A DNA stretch of 64,000 nucleotides from Trogon surrucura (GCA_020746105.1 CM036619.1:6602561-6666560), one strand, 5' to 3'. Positions 11,678 through 22,600 are shown, counted from the stretch's first letter. The notes: a model not told the origin generated them from the sequence alone. Made by a program: numbers and translations.

Positions 11678-12745
11678 GTGGTTGCCACCAGATCATTGGT
11701 GGTTAGAAAAACTGTGGGCACCCAGACAGAGGCCCCACGTAAGCATGTGGGTGTTCAGGCCTCGGGCTGCAGAGAATGCCGGAGCCTGGCACTTGCCATG
11801 GAGGGTAGTGGAGGCAAAGCCTGTGTCCGATGTGACCAGGTGAAGGATCTGCTCAACCTGGTGGCTGAGCTGAAGGAGGAAGTAGAAAGGCTGAGGAGCA
11901 TTAGGGAGTCGGAGACAGAAATAGATCAGTGGAGTCACATCCTGAATGGTGAGCAGCAAACTCCGCAAAGAGCTGAATATCCCCCCACCTCTGGCCATCA
12001 GGCAAAAGGGGGGGACCTAAAGGATAGGGAGGAGTGGAAGCAGGTGCCTGCCAGGAGAGGAAGGAAAATCCCTACCCGGCCTCCCTCACCTGCCCGGTTG
12101 CCCCTGCAAAACAGGTATGGGGCTCTAGACAATGAGAGCCAGGCCAAGGAAGAGTCAGTGGAGGGTTCACCCATAGGGCTGTCTAGGGTGAGTCGCTCGG
12201 ATACACGCGTTAGGACTTCTTCATCTAAGAAAAAAAGGAGGGTAATTGTAATTGGAGACTCCCTCCTGAGGGGAACAGAGGGCCCTGTCTGCTGCCCTGA
12301 TCCGACCCACAGGGAAGTCTGCTGCCTCCCTGGGGCCCGAGTTAAGGATGTTATCAAGAAGCTTCCTGGTCTGGTCAAACCCACGGACTATTACCCGCTT
12401 TTGGTTATGCAGATCGGTAATGATGAGATAGTAGAGAGACGGCCAGAAGCAATCAAAAGGGACTTTAGGGCACTGGGGCGGATGCTAGAAGGATCAGGCG
12501 CACAGGTTGCGTTTGCCTCTATTCCTTCAATTATGAGGAAAAATAGTGGTAGGTTTGACAAAGTGCAGCAGATTAATACTTGGCTAAAGGGGTGGTGCCA
12601 GCGGTCTAGCTTTGGATTTTTTAACCATGGGGAGATCTACAGGGCACCTGGTCTACTGAAACAAGCTGGGGTTCAAATGACACAAAGGGAAAAAAGGATC
12701 CTTGGTCACGAGCTGGCGGGACTCATAGAGCGTTCTTTAAACTAG
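11678..12745 (+). CDS. ORF1: CR1 ORF1 protein (zinc-knuckle, coiled coil, SGNH-esterase-like domain)
   Basis: An uninterrupted 355-codon frame. In CR1, ORF1 encodes the nucleic-acid-binding partner of the ORF2 protein in the retrotransposition RNP. Visible parts: two CxxC pairs (C31/C34 and C49/C52), a heptad-like segment at about 54-80 rich in L, V, E and K (probable coiled coil), a basic Pro-rich linker (about 120-145), and an SGNH-hydrolase-like region with GDSLLRG at 193-199 (nucleophile S195). Oddities: the frame opens with GTG, preceded by a stop at 11651 with no ATG between, and the first in-frame ATG is at 11798 (residue 41), which would drop the first CxxC. The expected block-III GxND is shortened (GND, 247-249). 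The block-V DxxH position reads AGVQMT near 330-335, so the catalytic Asp/His are not present. The stop lies two bases before the ORF2 ATG. I infer that ancestral translation began at the GTG position, as an ATG. Confidence 0.85.
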   Translation: MVATRSLVVRKTVGTQTEAPRKHVGVQASGCRECRSLALAMEGSGGKACVRCDQVKDLLNLVAELKEEVERLRSIRESETEIDQWSHILNGEQQTPQRAEYPPTSGHQAKGGDLKDREEWKQVPARRGRKIPTRPPSPARLPLQNRYGALDNESQAKEESVEGSPIGLSRVSRSDTRVRTSSSKKKRRVIVIGDSLLRGTEGPVCCPDPTHREVCCLPGARVKDVIKKLPGLVKPTDYYPLLVMQIGNDEIVERRPEAIKRDFRALGRMLEGSGAQVAFASIPSIMRKNSGRFDKVQQINTWLKGWCQRSSFGFFNHGEIYRAPGLLKQAGVQMTQREKRILGHELAGLIERSLN

Positions 12746-12747
12746 AT

Positions 12748-15633
12748 ATGAAGGGGGATGGGGTTATAGCTGGGATTGCAGCGGGGCAGTGCTCTAGAAA
12801 TTATGAGGACCGGGTGGCCTCCCATCCCCCTAGGGTGAGATCAGTGTGCTCAGCTTGCTCCCTGAAATGCTTATACACCAATGCACGCAGCATGGGGAAT
12901 AAGCAGGAGGAGCTAGAAACCTGGGTTCGGGCAGGAGATTATGATCTGGTGGCAATTACAGAGACATGGTGGGACAGCTCACGTGACTGGAATGTGGTCA
13001 TGGGTGGCTATGTCCTTTTCAGGAAAGACAGGCCGGCCAGGCGAGGTGGTGGAGTCGCTCTTTACGTGAAAGAGCAACTACAATATCTTGAATACCATCC
13101 AGGCATGGATGAGGAGCAAGCTGAGAGTGTATGGGTTAGAATTAAGGGGCAGGCTGGCAGGAGAGATACTGTTGTGGGTGTCTATTACAGGCCACCAGAT
13201 CAAGGTGAGGAAGTTGATGAGGCCTTCTACAGGCAGCTGAGAGCGGTCTCACAATCACAGGCCCTGGTTGTCGTGGGGGATTTTAACTTCCCTGATGTTG
13301 GCTGGAAGGACAACTCAGCCAGCCAGCCACAGTCCAGGAGGTTCCTCCAGTGCATCGATGATAATTTTCTGATGCAAATGGTGGAGGAGCCGACTAGGAG
13401 AGGAGCACTGCTGGACCTCATCCTCGCTAACAAGGAGGATCTGGTTCAAGCAGTAAAGGTTGAGGGCTGCCTTGGCTGCAGTGACCATGAAATGGTGGAG
13501 TTCAGGATCTCATGTAGCAGAAACAAAATAGCAAGCAGAATTGCAACCCTGGACTTTGCCAAGGCAAACTTTGGACTTTTCAAGCAATTACTAGAGAAAA
13601 TCCCATGGGCAAGGCTGTTTGAAGGTAAAGGGGCCCAAGATAGTTGGTTAGCGTTCAGGGACTGCTTCTACCGTGCTCAGGATCAGAGCATCCCAACACG
13701 TAGGAAGTCAAGGAAGGGAGCCAGGAGACCTGCGTGGCTAAACAGGGATCTGCTGGGTAAACTCAAGTGCAAGAGGAGAATTTACAGATCTTGGAAGGCG
13801 GGGCTGGCCACTTGGGAAGAGTATAAGGCTGTTGTCCGAGGATGTAGGGAGGTAACTAGGAAAGCAAAGGCCTCCCTAGAATTGAACCTGGTGAGAGGGG
13901 TCAAGGACAACAGGAAGAGCTTTTTCAAATACATGGCAGATAAAACTAACACCAGAGGCAATGTAGGCCCACTGATGAATGAGGTGGGTGCCTTGGTGAC
14001 AGAAGATACAGAGAAGGCAGAGTTACTGAATGCCTTCTTTGTCTCTGTCTACTCTGCTGGAGGCTGTCCTGAGGAGCCCAGTTCCCCTGAGGCCCCACAG
14101 GAAGTCAGGGCAGTGGAGGAGTTTGCTTTAGTTGATGAGGACTGGGTTAGGGACCAATTAAGCAAGCTGGACATCCATAAATCCATGGGTCCAGATGGGA
14201 TGCATCCACGGGTGCTGAGGGAGCTGGCTGATGTCATTGCTAGACCACTCTCCATCATCTTTGCCAAGTCTTGGGAGACGGGAGAGGTGCCTGAGGACTG
14301 GAGGGAAGCAAATGTCACTCCAGTCTTCAAAAAGGGCAAGAAGGAGGACCCGGGAAACTATAGACCGGTCAGCCTCACCTCCATCCCTGGGAAAGTGATG
14401 GAACGACTTATCCTTGGTGCCATCTCAAGGCATATCAAGGATAAGAGGGTCATTGGAGACAGTCAGCATGGCTTCACCAAAGGGAAGTCGTGCTTGACTA
14501 ACCTCATAGCCTTTTACGAGGATATAACAAGGTGGATAGATGATGGCAGAGCTGTGGATGTGGTCTACCTTGACTTCAGTAAAGCATTTGACACAGTCTC
14601 CCACAGCATCCTTGCTGCTAAACTGAGGAAGTGTGGTCTAGACTCTCGGGTAGTGAGGTGGACTGCGAACTGGCTAAGGGGAAGAAGCCAAAGAGTTGTG
14701 GTCAATGGGGCGGAGTCTGGTTGGAGGCCTGTATCCAATGGAGTCCCTCAAGGGTCGGTACTGGGACCAGTATTATTCAATATATTCATCGATGGCTTGG
14801 ATGAGGGACTAGAGAGTACTATCAGCAAGTTTGCTGATGACACCAAGCTGGGAGGAGTGGCTGACACACCAGAAGGCTGTGCTGCCATCCAGCGAGACCT
14901 GGACAGGCTGGAGGGTTGGGCGGGGAAAAATTTAATGAAATATAACAAGGGTAAATGTAGAGTCTTGCATCTGGGTAGGAACAACCCCAGGTTCCAGTAT
15001 AAGTTGAGGAATGACTTATTAGAGAGCAGTGTAGGGGAAAGGGACCTGGGAGTCTTGGTGGACAGCAGGATGACCATGAGCCAACACTGTGCCCTTGTGG
15101 CCAGGAAGGCCAATGGCATCCTGGGGTGTATTAGAAGGGGGGTGGTTAGTAGGTCAAGAGAGGTCCTCCTTCCCCTCTACTCTGCCCTGGTGAGACCCCA
15201 TCTGGAATATTGTGTCCAGTTCTGGGCCCCACAGTTCAAGAAAGACAGGGAACTGCTGGAGAGAGTCCAGCACAGGGCAACTAGGATGATGAAGGGAGTG
15301 GAGCATCTCCCTTATGAGGAAAGGCTGAGGGAGCTGGGGCTCTTTAGTTTGGAGAAGAGGAGGCTGAGGGGTGACCTCATTAATGTTTACAAATATATCA
15401 AGGGTGAGTGTCACGAGGATGGAGCCAGGCTCTTCTCGGTGACAATCACTGATAGGACAAGCGGTAATGGGCTGAAACTGGAACATAAGAGGTTCCGCTT
15501 AAACTCGAGAGGAAACTTCTTCTCAGTGAGGGTGACGGAGCCCTGGAACAGGCTGCCCAGAGAGGCTGTGGAGTCTCCTTCTCTGGAGACATTCAAGACC
15601 TGCCTGGACACCTTCCTGTGTAGCATAATCTAG
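12748..15633 (+). CDS. ORF2: CR1 ORF2 protein: AP-like endonuclease and reverse transcriptase
   Basis: Intact 961-codon frame starting at a genuine ATG, close to the usual CR1 ORF2 length of just under 1000 residues. The protein nicks target DNA and copies the element's RNA there (target-primed reverse transcription). N-terminal exonuclease-endonuclease-phosphatase fold endonuclease: YTNARS (43-48), ITETWW with catalytic E72, [10 protein letters not shown] (177-186) and C-terminal SDH (245-247). [17 protein letters not shown] (572-586), [13 protein letters not shown] (607-619, first catalytic Asp D609), [11 protein letters not shown] (664-674) and [10 protein letters not shown] (694-703, catalytic D697 and D698). 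The conserved CR1 C-terminal region runs to the end. No catalytic residue I can judge is missing. Several residues differ from all other copies in this window (for example N664 where others have S, and G570 where others have R), so some post-insertion or lineage-specific change is likely. Confidence 0.95.
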   Translation: MKGDGVIAGIAAGQCSRNYEDRVASHPPRVRSVCSACSLKCLYTNARSMGNKQEELETWVRAGDYDLVAITETWWDSSRDWNVVMGGYVLFRKDRPARRGGGVALYVKEQLQYLEYHPGMDEEQAESVWVRIKGQAGRRDTVVGVYYRPPDQGEEVDEAFYRQLRAVSQSQALVVVGDFNFPDVGWKDNSASQPQSRRFLQCIDDNFLMQMVEEPTRRGALLDLILANKEDLVQAVKVEGCLGCSDHEMVEFRISCSRNKIASRIATLDFAKANFGLFKQLLEKIPWARLFEGKGAQDSWLAFRDCFYRAQDQSIPTRRKSRKGARRPAWLNRDLLGKLKCKRRIYRSWKAGLATWEEYKAVVRGCREVTRKAKASLELNLVRGVKDNRKSFFKYMADKTNTRGNVGPLMNEVGALVTEDTEKAELLNAFFVSVYSAGGCPEEPSSPEAPQEVRAVEEFALVDEDWVRDQLSKLDIHKSMGPDGMHPRVLRELADVIARPLSIIFAKSWETGEVPEDWREANVTPVFKKGKKEDPGNYRPVSLTSIPGKVMERLILGAISRHIKDKRVIGDSQHGFTKGKSCLTNLIAFYEDITRWIDDGRAVDVVYLDFSKAFDTVSHSILAAKLRKCGLDSRVVRWTANWLRGRSQRVVVNGAESGWRPVSNGVPQGSVLGPVLFNIFIDGLDEGLESTISKFADDTKLGGVADTPEGCAAIQRDLDRLEGWAGKNLMKYNKGKCRVLHLGRNNPRFQYKLRNDLLESSVGERDLGVLVDSRMTMSQHCALVARKANGILGCIRRGVVSRSREVLLPLYSALVRPHLEYCVQFWAPQFKKDRELLERVQHRATRMMKGVEHLPYEERLRELGLFSLEKRRLRGDLINVYKYIKGECHEDGARLFSVTITDRTSGNGLKLEHKRFRLNSRGNFFSVRVTEPWNRLPREAVESPSLETFKTCLDTFLCSII

Positions 15634-15718
15634 GCATTCCTGCTCTGGCAGGGAGATTGGACTTGATGATCTTTCGAGGTCCCTTCCAATCCCTAACATT
15701 GTATGATTCTATGATTCT
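15634..15718 (+). other. CR1 3'UTR and terminal octamer repeats
   Basis: About 85 nt after the ORF2 stop. The conserved 'ggacttgatgatctttcgag' block is followed by CR1 terminal repeats of the ATTCTATG type. This is the region recognised by the CR1 RT for priming and it is shared with the other CR1 copies. Confidence 0.85.
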
Positions 15719-17245
15719 CCACGACTTACCAAAGATGATGGAGAGTGGCCTAGCAATGACTCCTGCCAGCTCCCTCAGCACCCGTGGGTGCATCCGATCA
15801 GGGCCCATGGATTTATGGATGTTTAAGTGTTCGAACTGATCCTTAACCCACTCCTCATCAACCAGGGCAGACTCCTCCTTTATCATGACTTCCTCTGGGG
15901 CCTCAGGGGACTGAGGCTCCTGAGGGCAGTCTCCAACAGTATAGACAGAGGCAAAGAAGGCATTCAGCAACTCTGCCTTCTTTCTGTCCTCTGTCTCCAG
16001 GGCACCCACCTCATTCAACAGAGGGCCTACATTGCTTCTAGTGTTAGTTTTGTCGGCAATGTATATGAAGAAGCCCTTTCTGTTGTCCTTGACCTCCCTT
16101 GCAAGTTTTAACTGCAAGGAGGCCTTAGCTTTTCTGATTGCCTCCCTGCACTCCCTGACAGCTGTCCTATACTCCGCCCAAGTGGCCAGCCCTTCCTTCC
16201 ACAATTTATATACCCTCCCCTTCCACCTGAGTCTGCCCAGCAGATCCCCGGTTAACCATGCAGGTCTCCTGGATCTCTTTCTTGATTTCCTACCTGATGG
16301 GATGCACTGATCCTGAGCCTGGAAGAAGTGGTCCTTAAACGCCAACCAACTCTCTTGGGCCCCTTTACCTTGCAGCTCCCTGTCCCAAGGGGTTTCCCCT
16401 AGCAATGGCTTGAAGAGGCCAAAGTTGGCCCTTCTGAAGTCCAGAGTTGCGATCCTGCTTGGTATTCTGTTTCTACCACACAAGATCCTGAACTCCATTA
16501 TCTCATGGTCGCTGCAGCCAAGATTGCCCTCAACCTTCACTGCTTCAACCAGACCTTCCTTGTTGGTGAACACAAGGTCCAGCAGCGCTCATCTCCTGGT
16601 TGGATCATCCACCATTTGCATCAAAAAGTTATCATCGATGCACTGGAGGAACCTCCTGGACTGAGGATGGCTGGCTGTGTGGGACTTCCAGCAAACATCT
16701 GGGTAGTTGAAATCCCCCATGAGAACCAGGGCCTGGGATTGAGAGGCTGCTGTCATCTGCCCGTAAAAGGCCTCATCAACTTCCTCCTCCTGATCAGGTG
16801 GTCTGTAATAGACACCCACCACAGTATCACCTAAGCTAGCCTGCCCCTTAATTCTTACCCACAAACTCTCTGCTTGCTCCTCATCTGCCCCTGGATGGAT
16901 CTCGATACACTCCAGTTGCTCACTCACATAAAGAGCAACTCCACCACCTCGCCTTGTCGGCCTGTCTTTCCTAAAAAGAACACAGCCATCAAGGCCCACA
17001 TTCCAGTTATGTGAGCTGTCCCACCGCGTCTCTGTAATCGCAATGAGATCGTAGTTCTCCAGCTGCACATAGATTTCTAATTCTCCCTACTTATTCCCCA
17101 TGTTTCTTGCATTGGTATACAGACACTTCAGAGATTTAATGGAGAAGCATCTGTTAACGTTGCGTGTGCCTTTTACACCTAACCCTAGGATACTTCCCCC
17201 TGGCTCATGTGTGGTGAGTCGGGTTTTATCCCCTTCCCCCTTCCA
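15719..17245 (-). pseudogene. CR1 ORF2 N-terminal half (endonuclease), disrupted
   Basis: The reading frame 17068-16589 carries the endonuclease motifs AITETRWDSS, GGVALYV and GDFNYPDVCW. A frameshift near 16580 leads into 16573-15719 with CSDHEIMEF (the SDH motif) and the linker to ADKTNTRSNVGPLLNEVGAL, ending at SIIFGKSW. Just upstream, the YTNARNMGN block is followed by an in-frame TAG (AATAAGTAG) near 17090. The bases after the ORF1 stop (17248) read GTTGG where the young copy has the ORF2 ATG. The gene is therefore dead by start loss, stop and frameshift as well as by the insertion. Confidence 0.9.
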
Positions 17246-17247
17246 AC

Positions 17248-17815
17248 CTAGTTTAAAGCCCTATAGATTAATCCTGCCAACTCTCCAGCAAGAATTCTCC
17301 TCCCTCTCTGAGACAGCTCTACACCATCCATATCTCTCATGCCCAGTGTCGCGTAAACTTCCCCGTGATCATAGAACCCCAAACGTTGCTGGTGGCACCA
17401 GTCTTTGAGCCATGCATTAACTGCATGTACTTTGCTGTTCCTTTCACTATTCCTGTCACCTACTGAAGGGATAGGAGAGAAAACTCCCTGTGCCCTCGAC
17501 CCTTTGATCACCTGGCCTAGCAAATTAAAGTCCTTTTTAATTCTCTTTGTACTTCTATGATTGATCGCATCACTGCCAGCCTGGACAACCAGCAATGGGT
17601 AGTAATCAGTGGGACTCACCAGACTGGGGAGTTTTTTTTGGAATGTCCCTAATCTGAGCTCCGGGGAGGCAACAGACTTCCCTGTGGGCTGGGTCCGGGC
17701 GGCAAATGGGACCCTCCGTGCCTCTCAGGATGGAGTCGCCAATGACAACTACCCTCCTTATCTTTTTAGTTGGACTGGTCCTGATGCATGGGACTGACTT
17801 GCTCAGGTTCCACAA
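17248..17815 (-). pseudogene. CR1 ORF1 C-terminal portion (SGNH-like domain)
   Basis: Two overlapping minus-strand frames give RRVVVIGDSILRGTEGP (the GDS nucleophile block) and, after a frameshift near 17610, [16 protein letters not shown] through DGVELSQRGRRIL to ELAGLIYRALN. As in the young copy, the His of the expected DGxHLS block is replaced (here Glu), and the GxND block is shortened to GSD. The N-terminal zinc-knuckle and coiled-coil part is not recognisable. Confidence 0.85.
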
Positions 17816-17899
17816 CAATATTAGAAAAATTTGGAACTGGAATGAGACTGGCAAAAGACTGGAGCGTGTTTCCAAAAATTGAAGAGACACATATGCCAA

Positions 17900-18080
17900 G
17901 TGCTATCAAAAGGTGAGTGCTTGCAGTCAAAGAGGTGGTCTGCATGGAAGAGCCTGCCAACAGGGGCTCTTTCCCTAAGATATTGAGGCTCATGTAGCAC
18001 TTATACAAAAGGAAAGGCCCCAAAAGGTTTCCCGCAAATGACAACAGCAGAAAGAGCCAAAGGGTTCATGGATCTCAAAC
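17900..18080. other. unassigned sequence between the old CR1 and the GC-rich block
   Basis: No confident similarity. It could be the diverged 5' part of the older CR1 (ORF1 N-terminus or 5'UTR) or pre-insertion flank. Confidence 0.3.
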
Positions 18081-19260
18081 TTTATTTGGAGATCTGTTTC
18101 ACGCAGAGATGTTGGGTGTTGCGGAGCTCCTTGTCTCCATGGCTACAGGGAGCTTCCAGCTGCCTGCAGGACCATAACAAGGTACAAGGATGGCGCATGG
18201 TTTGGAGCTTCCTTTGTCCACAGATACCGTGGCCTGTAGGGCCATAACAGAGTACAAAATTAGGTCTATGTGTGATTCCTGACCTGTAGGTCAATGTCCC
18301 TGTAGAAATCAGCAGCTCTCTCTAGATGAGTGGCAGAGAAAGAAGATGACAGGTCTGTGCCATGATCTGGTCATGTCCCTGTCCAGTGACTTAGCTGTCA
18401 AAAACAGAAGCATCAAAGAACAGAGCAGCCACCCCCCATCGCCACGAGTAGCCCCTGCTTTCCTGCCGGGGGCTGTGACCTGGATGCTAAGGCTGGTGCC
18501 AGGAGCTCATGTGTGGCTCAGCCTCTGGGTGCCAGGGGAAAAAGGATGCTTGGCCTTGCCATGGCTGGAGAGAGCTCTCAACTCTCTGTAAGACTGTAAT
18601 AGAGTATAGGTTGGGGCTACCTTATCTGTCCTGTAGTGTCCTGACAGCTCTCTGGCTGGGTGTTGGAGAAGTGAGAGAACAGAAGCGTGCCACGATCTTG
18701 CCATGTCCCTACCCAGGCATCTGCCTGTAATAGGAGAGGAGAGAGAGAAGGAGCAGCCACCGTCCTTCACCAGGGACAGCCCCTGCCCATCCCTCCCCTG
18801 CCCTCCCTTCTCAGCCCTTGGACACCTGGCTTCTGGTCTGCCAGCCTGGTCTGCAGCACCTCTTCCAAAATCCACCCGCACCAGCAACGCACTCGGTGCC
18901 ACGATCTCGCCATGTCCCTAGCCAGGCATCTTCCTGTAATAGGAGAGGAGAGAGAGAAGGAGCAGCCGCCGTCCCTCACCAGGGACAGCCCCTGCCCGTC
19001 CCTCCCCTGCCCTCCCTTCTCAGCCCTTGGACACCTGGCTTCTGGTCTGCCAGCCTGGTCTGCAGCAGCTCTTCCAAAACCCACCCACACCAGCAACGCA
19101 CCCGGTGCCACGGCCACCGCCAATGGTCTGTCTTATGTGACATAGGCATGACATCACTCGAACTCATTCTAGGCACTGGTGGCTGCCTGCTCTAACATAG
19201 CCATGGCAACACCAGGGCTGGTGCCTGGAGTTAGTGCCATATCACTGTGACATGGCTATT
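18080..19260. repeat. GC-rich block of diverged tandem repeats
   Basis: Much richer in G+C than its surroundings and built of decayed repeats. GTGCCAYGATCT-type unit starts occur at 18357, 18687, 18896 and, partially, 19105. An upstream sub-motif (CCATAACARRGTACAA, or its TGTAATAGAGTATA variant) recurs near 18172, 18242 and 18596. Unit spacing is about 330 bp and then 209 bp. It lies immediately 5' of the older minus-strand CR1. Confidence 0.8.
18687..19104. repeat. two nearly identical 209-bp tandem units
   Basis: The segment starting GTGCCACGATCTTGCCATG at 18687 is repeated with few changes from 18896. A third copy starts at 19105 but fades after GTGCCACGGCCAC. Each unit ends in ACCAGCAACGCACYCG. 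As 209 is not a multiple of 3, the open frames that cross it change frame between units, so I regard it as non-coding. Confidence 0.93.
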
Positions 19261-19287
19261 AGCTTGCACCATTTAGCCAAGAAGAAG

Positions 19288-19390
19288 TAATTTAATTAAT
19301 TTAATTTAATTTAATTTAATTTAATTAATTAAATATCTTTAATAAAACATAAAATAAATAACAATTAGAATAAATAAAATAAATAAATGA
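19288..19390. repeat. (TTTAA)n then (AAAT)n microsatellites
   Basis: About nine TTTAA/TTAAT units at 19288-19334, and AAATAAAT-type repeats near 19348-19388 after a short spacer. Confidence 0.85.
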
Positions 19391-19448
19391 CTGCGACAAT
19401 ATTGGGGTGGGAAATTAGGTAGTTGTATCAGCTGTTTAAAGAACAGGC

Positions 19449-19663
19449 CCCTCTCCTCTGCCCTGGTGAGGCCACATCTGGAATATTGTGTCCAGTTCTG
19501 GGCCCCTCAGCTCAAGAGAGACAGGGACCTGCTGGAGAGAGTCCAGCACGGAGCCACAGAGATGATGAAGGGAGTGGAACATCTCCCTTCTGAGGAAAGT
19601 CTGAAGGAGCTGGGTCTCTTTAGCTTGGAGAAGAGCAGGCTGAGGGGTGACCTCATTCGGGTT
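19449..19663 (+). mobile_element. CR1 LINE internal fragment
   Basis: Translates to [20 protein letters not shown] and on to [16 protein letters not shown], the C-terminal part of CR1 ORF2, in one open frame. Both ends are truncated and the 3' terminus is missing. A young-looking piece whose missing tail suggests a later deletion or rearrangement. Confidence 0.9.
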
Positions 19664-22600
19664 TAGTGGACAAGCAAAATCTGTTACTCAGGACTCGTTT
19701 TGCTAAGATTTGTACCTAGTTATTTTGAATGATATTAGATATCCTGATTTTTGAGTTTCTTGAAGCAGATGCTGCACATTCCAGGGTACAATGTAATGCT
19801 ATACCTTTTCCCAAAACTCAGAGCAAGAAAATGCTAATGGTTTAGTAATCAGATTATTCTGAAAAATTTTCAAATCTGGTGAACAATTCACCATACTTGT
19901 CTCTTCTTCCTCCCATGTTATTGCTTTTCTTATCACATAGCTCTATTGCTTTTTGAGTCCTAGTAAGAGCCTGGGTGTCGTCATATTGAAAATAAAAGCA
20001 AAGACAACTGTTTGACAACATTCTGATGGAAACCTTCATGGCAAAACACCAATTCAAGGGAATCAGTTTTAGCTGAAAGATGCTGGTTTAAACTAAAACA
20101 TATATTTAAACACAACTTTTCAAAGTTTTGAAATATTTCATACTGAAACAATGGGAAGCTTTAGAATTGAAAGAAGAAGTGTCCATTTACCCAAAGAAAA
20201 GGACTCGTTTGTTCAGGAGGATTTAGTTCTGAGAGATTTGTTTGGGGGGTTTGGGGTTTTTTGGTGTTCTTTTTTTATTTTGTTTTGTTGGTTTGGCATT
20301 TTTTCCCCTCTCATTTTTTCTTGTAAACAAAAGTCTTTTGTACAAAATTTAAAAAACTCTCCCTGCCCCGACCTAGTAATAATGACACTTTTTTTTTTTT
20401 TTTTTTTTATTGACAGACATTTTTCTCAGTGTCCAATATCTGAATCAAGCAGGGTAATCTTTTGATTCGGGAAATGTATCTTTCTGTGTAGCTGTCATCC
20501 TTAAAGAATAGTACTCTGATGCTTATCCTATAATCACCTAACACAACCTGTACCATATACAAATATGTGATTCAGGTGAAATTGTCTCCCAAGGGAATTC
20601 CTATTCGAAGCATGCACTGTATTGAGGGTGACAGTGTTTTTAGTGCCATTAAGGTAAATGAGGTGGCAATGGGAAGTGTAAATTATACTAACTTCAATAA
20701 TTTATTTCATACTTCCCATCAGGGTAGCTTTTACAAACAGCTAGTGTTCTTAATTGAAATGTAAATGAATGATAAATTATGAAAAATGTATTACGAAAAG
20801 GAAAACAGGGTGAAATAAAGGGAGTAAAAGCGAGATTCTTAAAGCATAGAGAAAACACGAGTTGACATGTCAATTAGATAGCACAAAATTATAGGAAAAC
20901 AAGAAAGCACTCAGAGGAATGCTGGTGTGAACACAGTGAAGCGTACATGTCCATAGAATTAATGCAGTCTTTTCAGTTGGTATTGAGTGTACACGGGCAG
21001 CAGTGTAGTCCTCTGTGGTGACCCAACATCTGGGATTTACATGAGTACATCCCCTGACAGGAGATTTGCAGTTCATGACATTACATCAATGGAGTGTGAA
21101 CTACATCACTGAAAGACCCTGGCAAGGATTTTCAAAGAGAGTCGTCATTTTGGCTGCTTCAGACCTGTTTGTTCATCATATCTGCAGTCGGGGTATTCTA
21201 GCAAGCAGGATGTAGGAAAGTGTGTCAGACTAGGCAACAAAACGAGTCTTCTAGTATAACAAGCAATTATGAAAAATCTTGATGTGTTCCACTGAAGGTG
21301 GCCACAAATAGCCCTGTTCATAGTTTTTATAGTCATGCTTGCTTTCCACTGAAATTTGAAAACAGGAAAATTTATCAGGCTGAGAAAATTTAATGGAAGT
21401 ATGAATCATGTTGACTTGTACTGCTGCAGATTAGTTACAGTACGTTACCACTTTTTAACTATTTATAAGTTTTACCAACGGAGCCTGGAGAATATAATTA
21501 AAGTGTTGGAAAGTTACTGATCCAGGCAAATACTGCATATTAGAATAAAACACATACATCTCTGCAGTTTTGGGAAATGCTGCCCAGGTCTTTCTGAAGT
21601 ATCTCATATATTTGAAGTAGCAAGTGTCTAATTAAAGATTAAGGAAGTGCCAGCAATTTCAAAAAACATTTGTTTATGTCTTTTCAAGAAATGAGCATAT
21701 TGTGCTTTCTATTCTGTTAATAAAGAAGGAAGTTTACTTAATATAGTTTTTTAAATCAAAAAGGTGAAAAGTCAGTGAGACATAAAATAGAAATGTGTTT
21801 TTTCCAAAATCTCTGACCCAGTGTAAGCTTTGAGTGGTTAAATAGAAATGGATTTTTCAATATCAATGTCCTAAGACACATCGGTGCTAAAACTTTGAAA
21901 ATGCTCTAAACAATCACTTATTGAGGAGGTGTCACACCACCCTCATTAAAAGAATGTCTGGACCATATTTTGCACATCTATGGAAGGTGCAAAGAAGTCT
22001 GCCCTTTCACAAAACCTTGCAGGTCAAATGTGATGTAAAGAGCAATGTGTGTAAATATCTCAAAGAGGGCACAAAGCAACAGCAACAACAAAATGACTCT
22101 TTACTAACTGAAGTCTTTTTGTCTCCTTTAGAGACAAGCAGTCTTTTGACCTACCAGCAGAGGAAATCACCAAGATGATTCTCAAAGGAATATTCTTTAC
22201 TGAAAATATTCAGTGAAATGTGTTGTTAGAGCTATGGAAAATAAAAATCTCATGTGAAAACTGCAGCATTAGCAACAAAAAGAAATGCCTTTGGCAAATA
22301 GTTCAGATCCATTAATGATCAAAAGACAAGAGCAACATAGTCTGGAGACTGAAACTGGCGGATGACCTGCTCAGAACCACGACTAAATGACAAACATTTA
22401 TATATAGACTGTTTGTTGGACCAGCTGGTCTCTGAATCTGTCAGGCTAACGCATTTGTCACACCTCCAAAATGCAGCGAGGACAGAGAAGTGAGTTCAAG
22501 CAGCAAGAGTTTTTCAATTTCATGGACCACAGGAAGTCAGGATCTCTATTTTACGTCCAAATGCAGGGCCTAACTAACGTCAGATAATCTTCAGGGAGAT

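Larger units (their letters stand above)
11289..15718 (+). mobile_element. full-length CR1 LINE inserted into an older CR1
   Basis: About 4.43 kb, matching the roughly 4.5 kb size known for complete CR1. In order it holds a GC-rich 5' region (11289-11677), ORF1 (11678-12745), a 2-nt gap, ORF2 (12748-15633), and a short 3'UTR with ATTCTATG-type repeats ending near 15718. Most avian CR1 copies are heavily 5'-truncated, so a complete copy with both frames uninterrupted is uncommon. It sits antisense inside the RT-proximal part of ORF2 of an older CR1. Aligned to the sense copies, the older element resumes with no net gain or loss of sequence at the junction. At most a few bases (TTC/TTCT) are shared with the tail, consistent with CR1 making little or no target-site duplication. 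Close relative in this window: 24561-26406. Confidence 0.95.
15719..17900 (-). mobile_element. old CR1 LINE, 5' part (other half of the interrupted element)
   Basis: Minus-strand CR1 resuming where the 9851-11288 half stopped. Read leftwards from the 5' side it contains the C-terminal two-thirds of ORF1, then ORF2 from its start to the 'LSIIFGKSW' codons. The two halves together cover about 3.6 kb, so the older element was itself nearly full length. The 5' limit is uncertain: ORF1 similarity fades between 17815 and 17900. Confidence 0.9.

Noticed and set aside
18346-19195. Overlapping Pro/Ser-rich open frames on both strands across the GC-rich array
   Set aside because: They change frame from unit to unit because 209 is not divisible by 3, occur on both strands, and are products of GC-rich repeats with few stop codons.
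20235-20265. G-quadruplex candidate
   Set aside because: Only two clear G-tracts of three or more occur with a short loop. The remaining GG runs are too short for a standard four-tract quadruplex.
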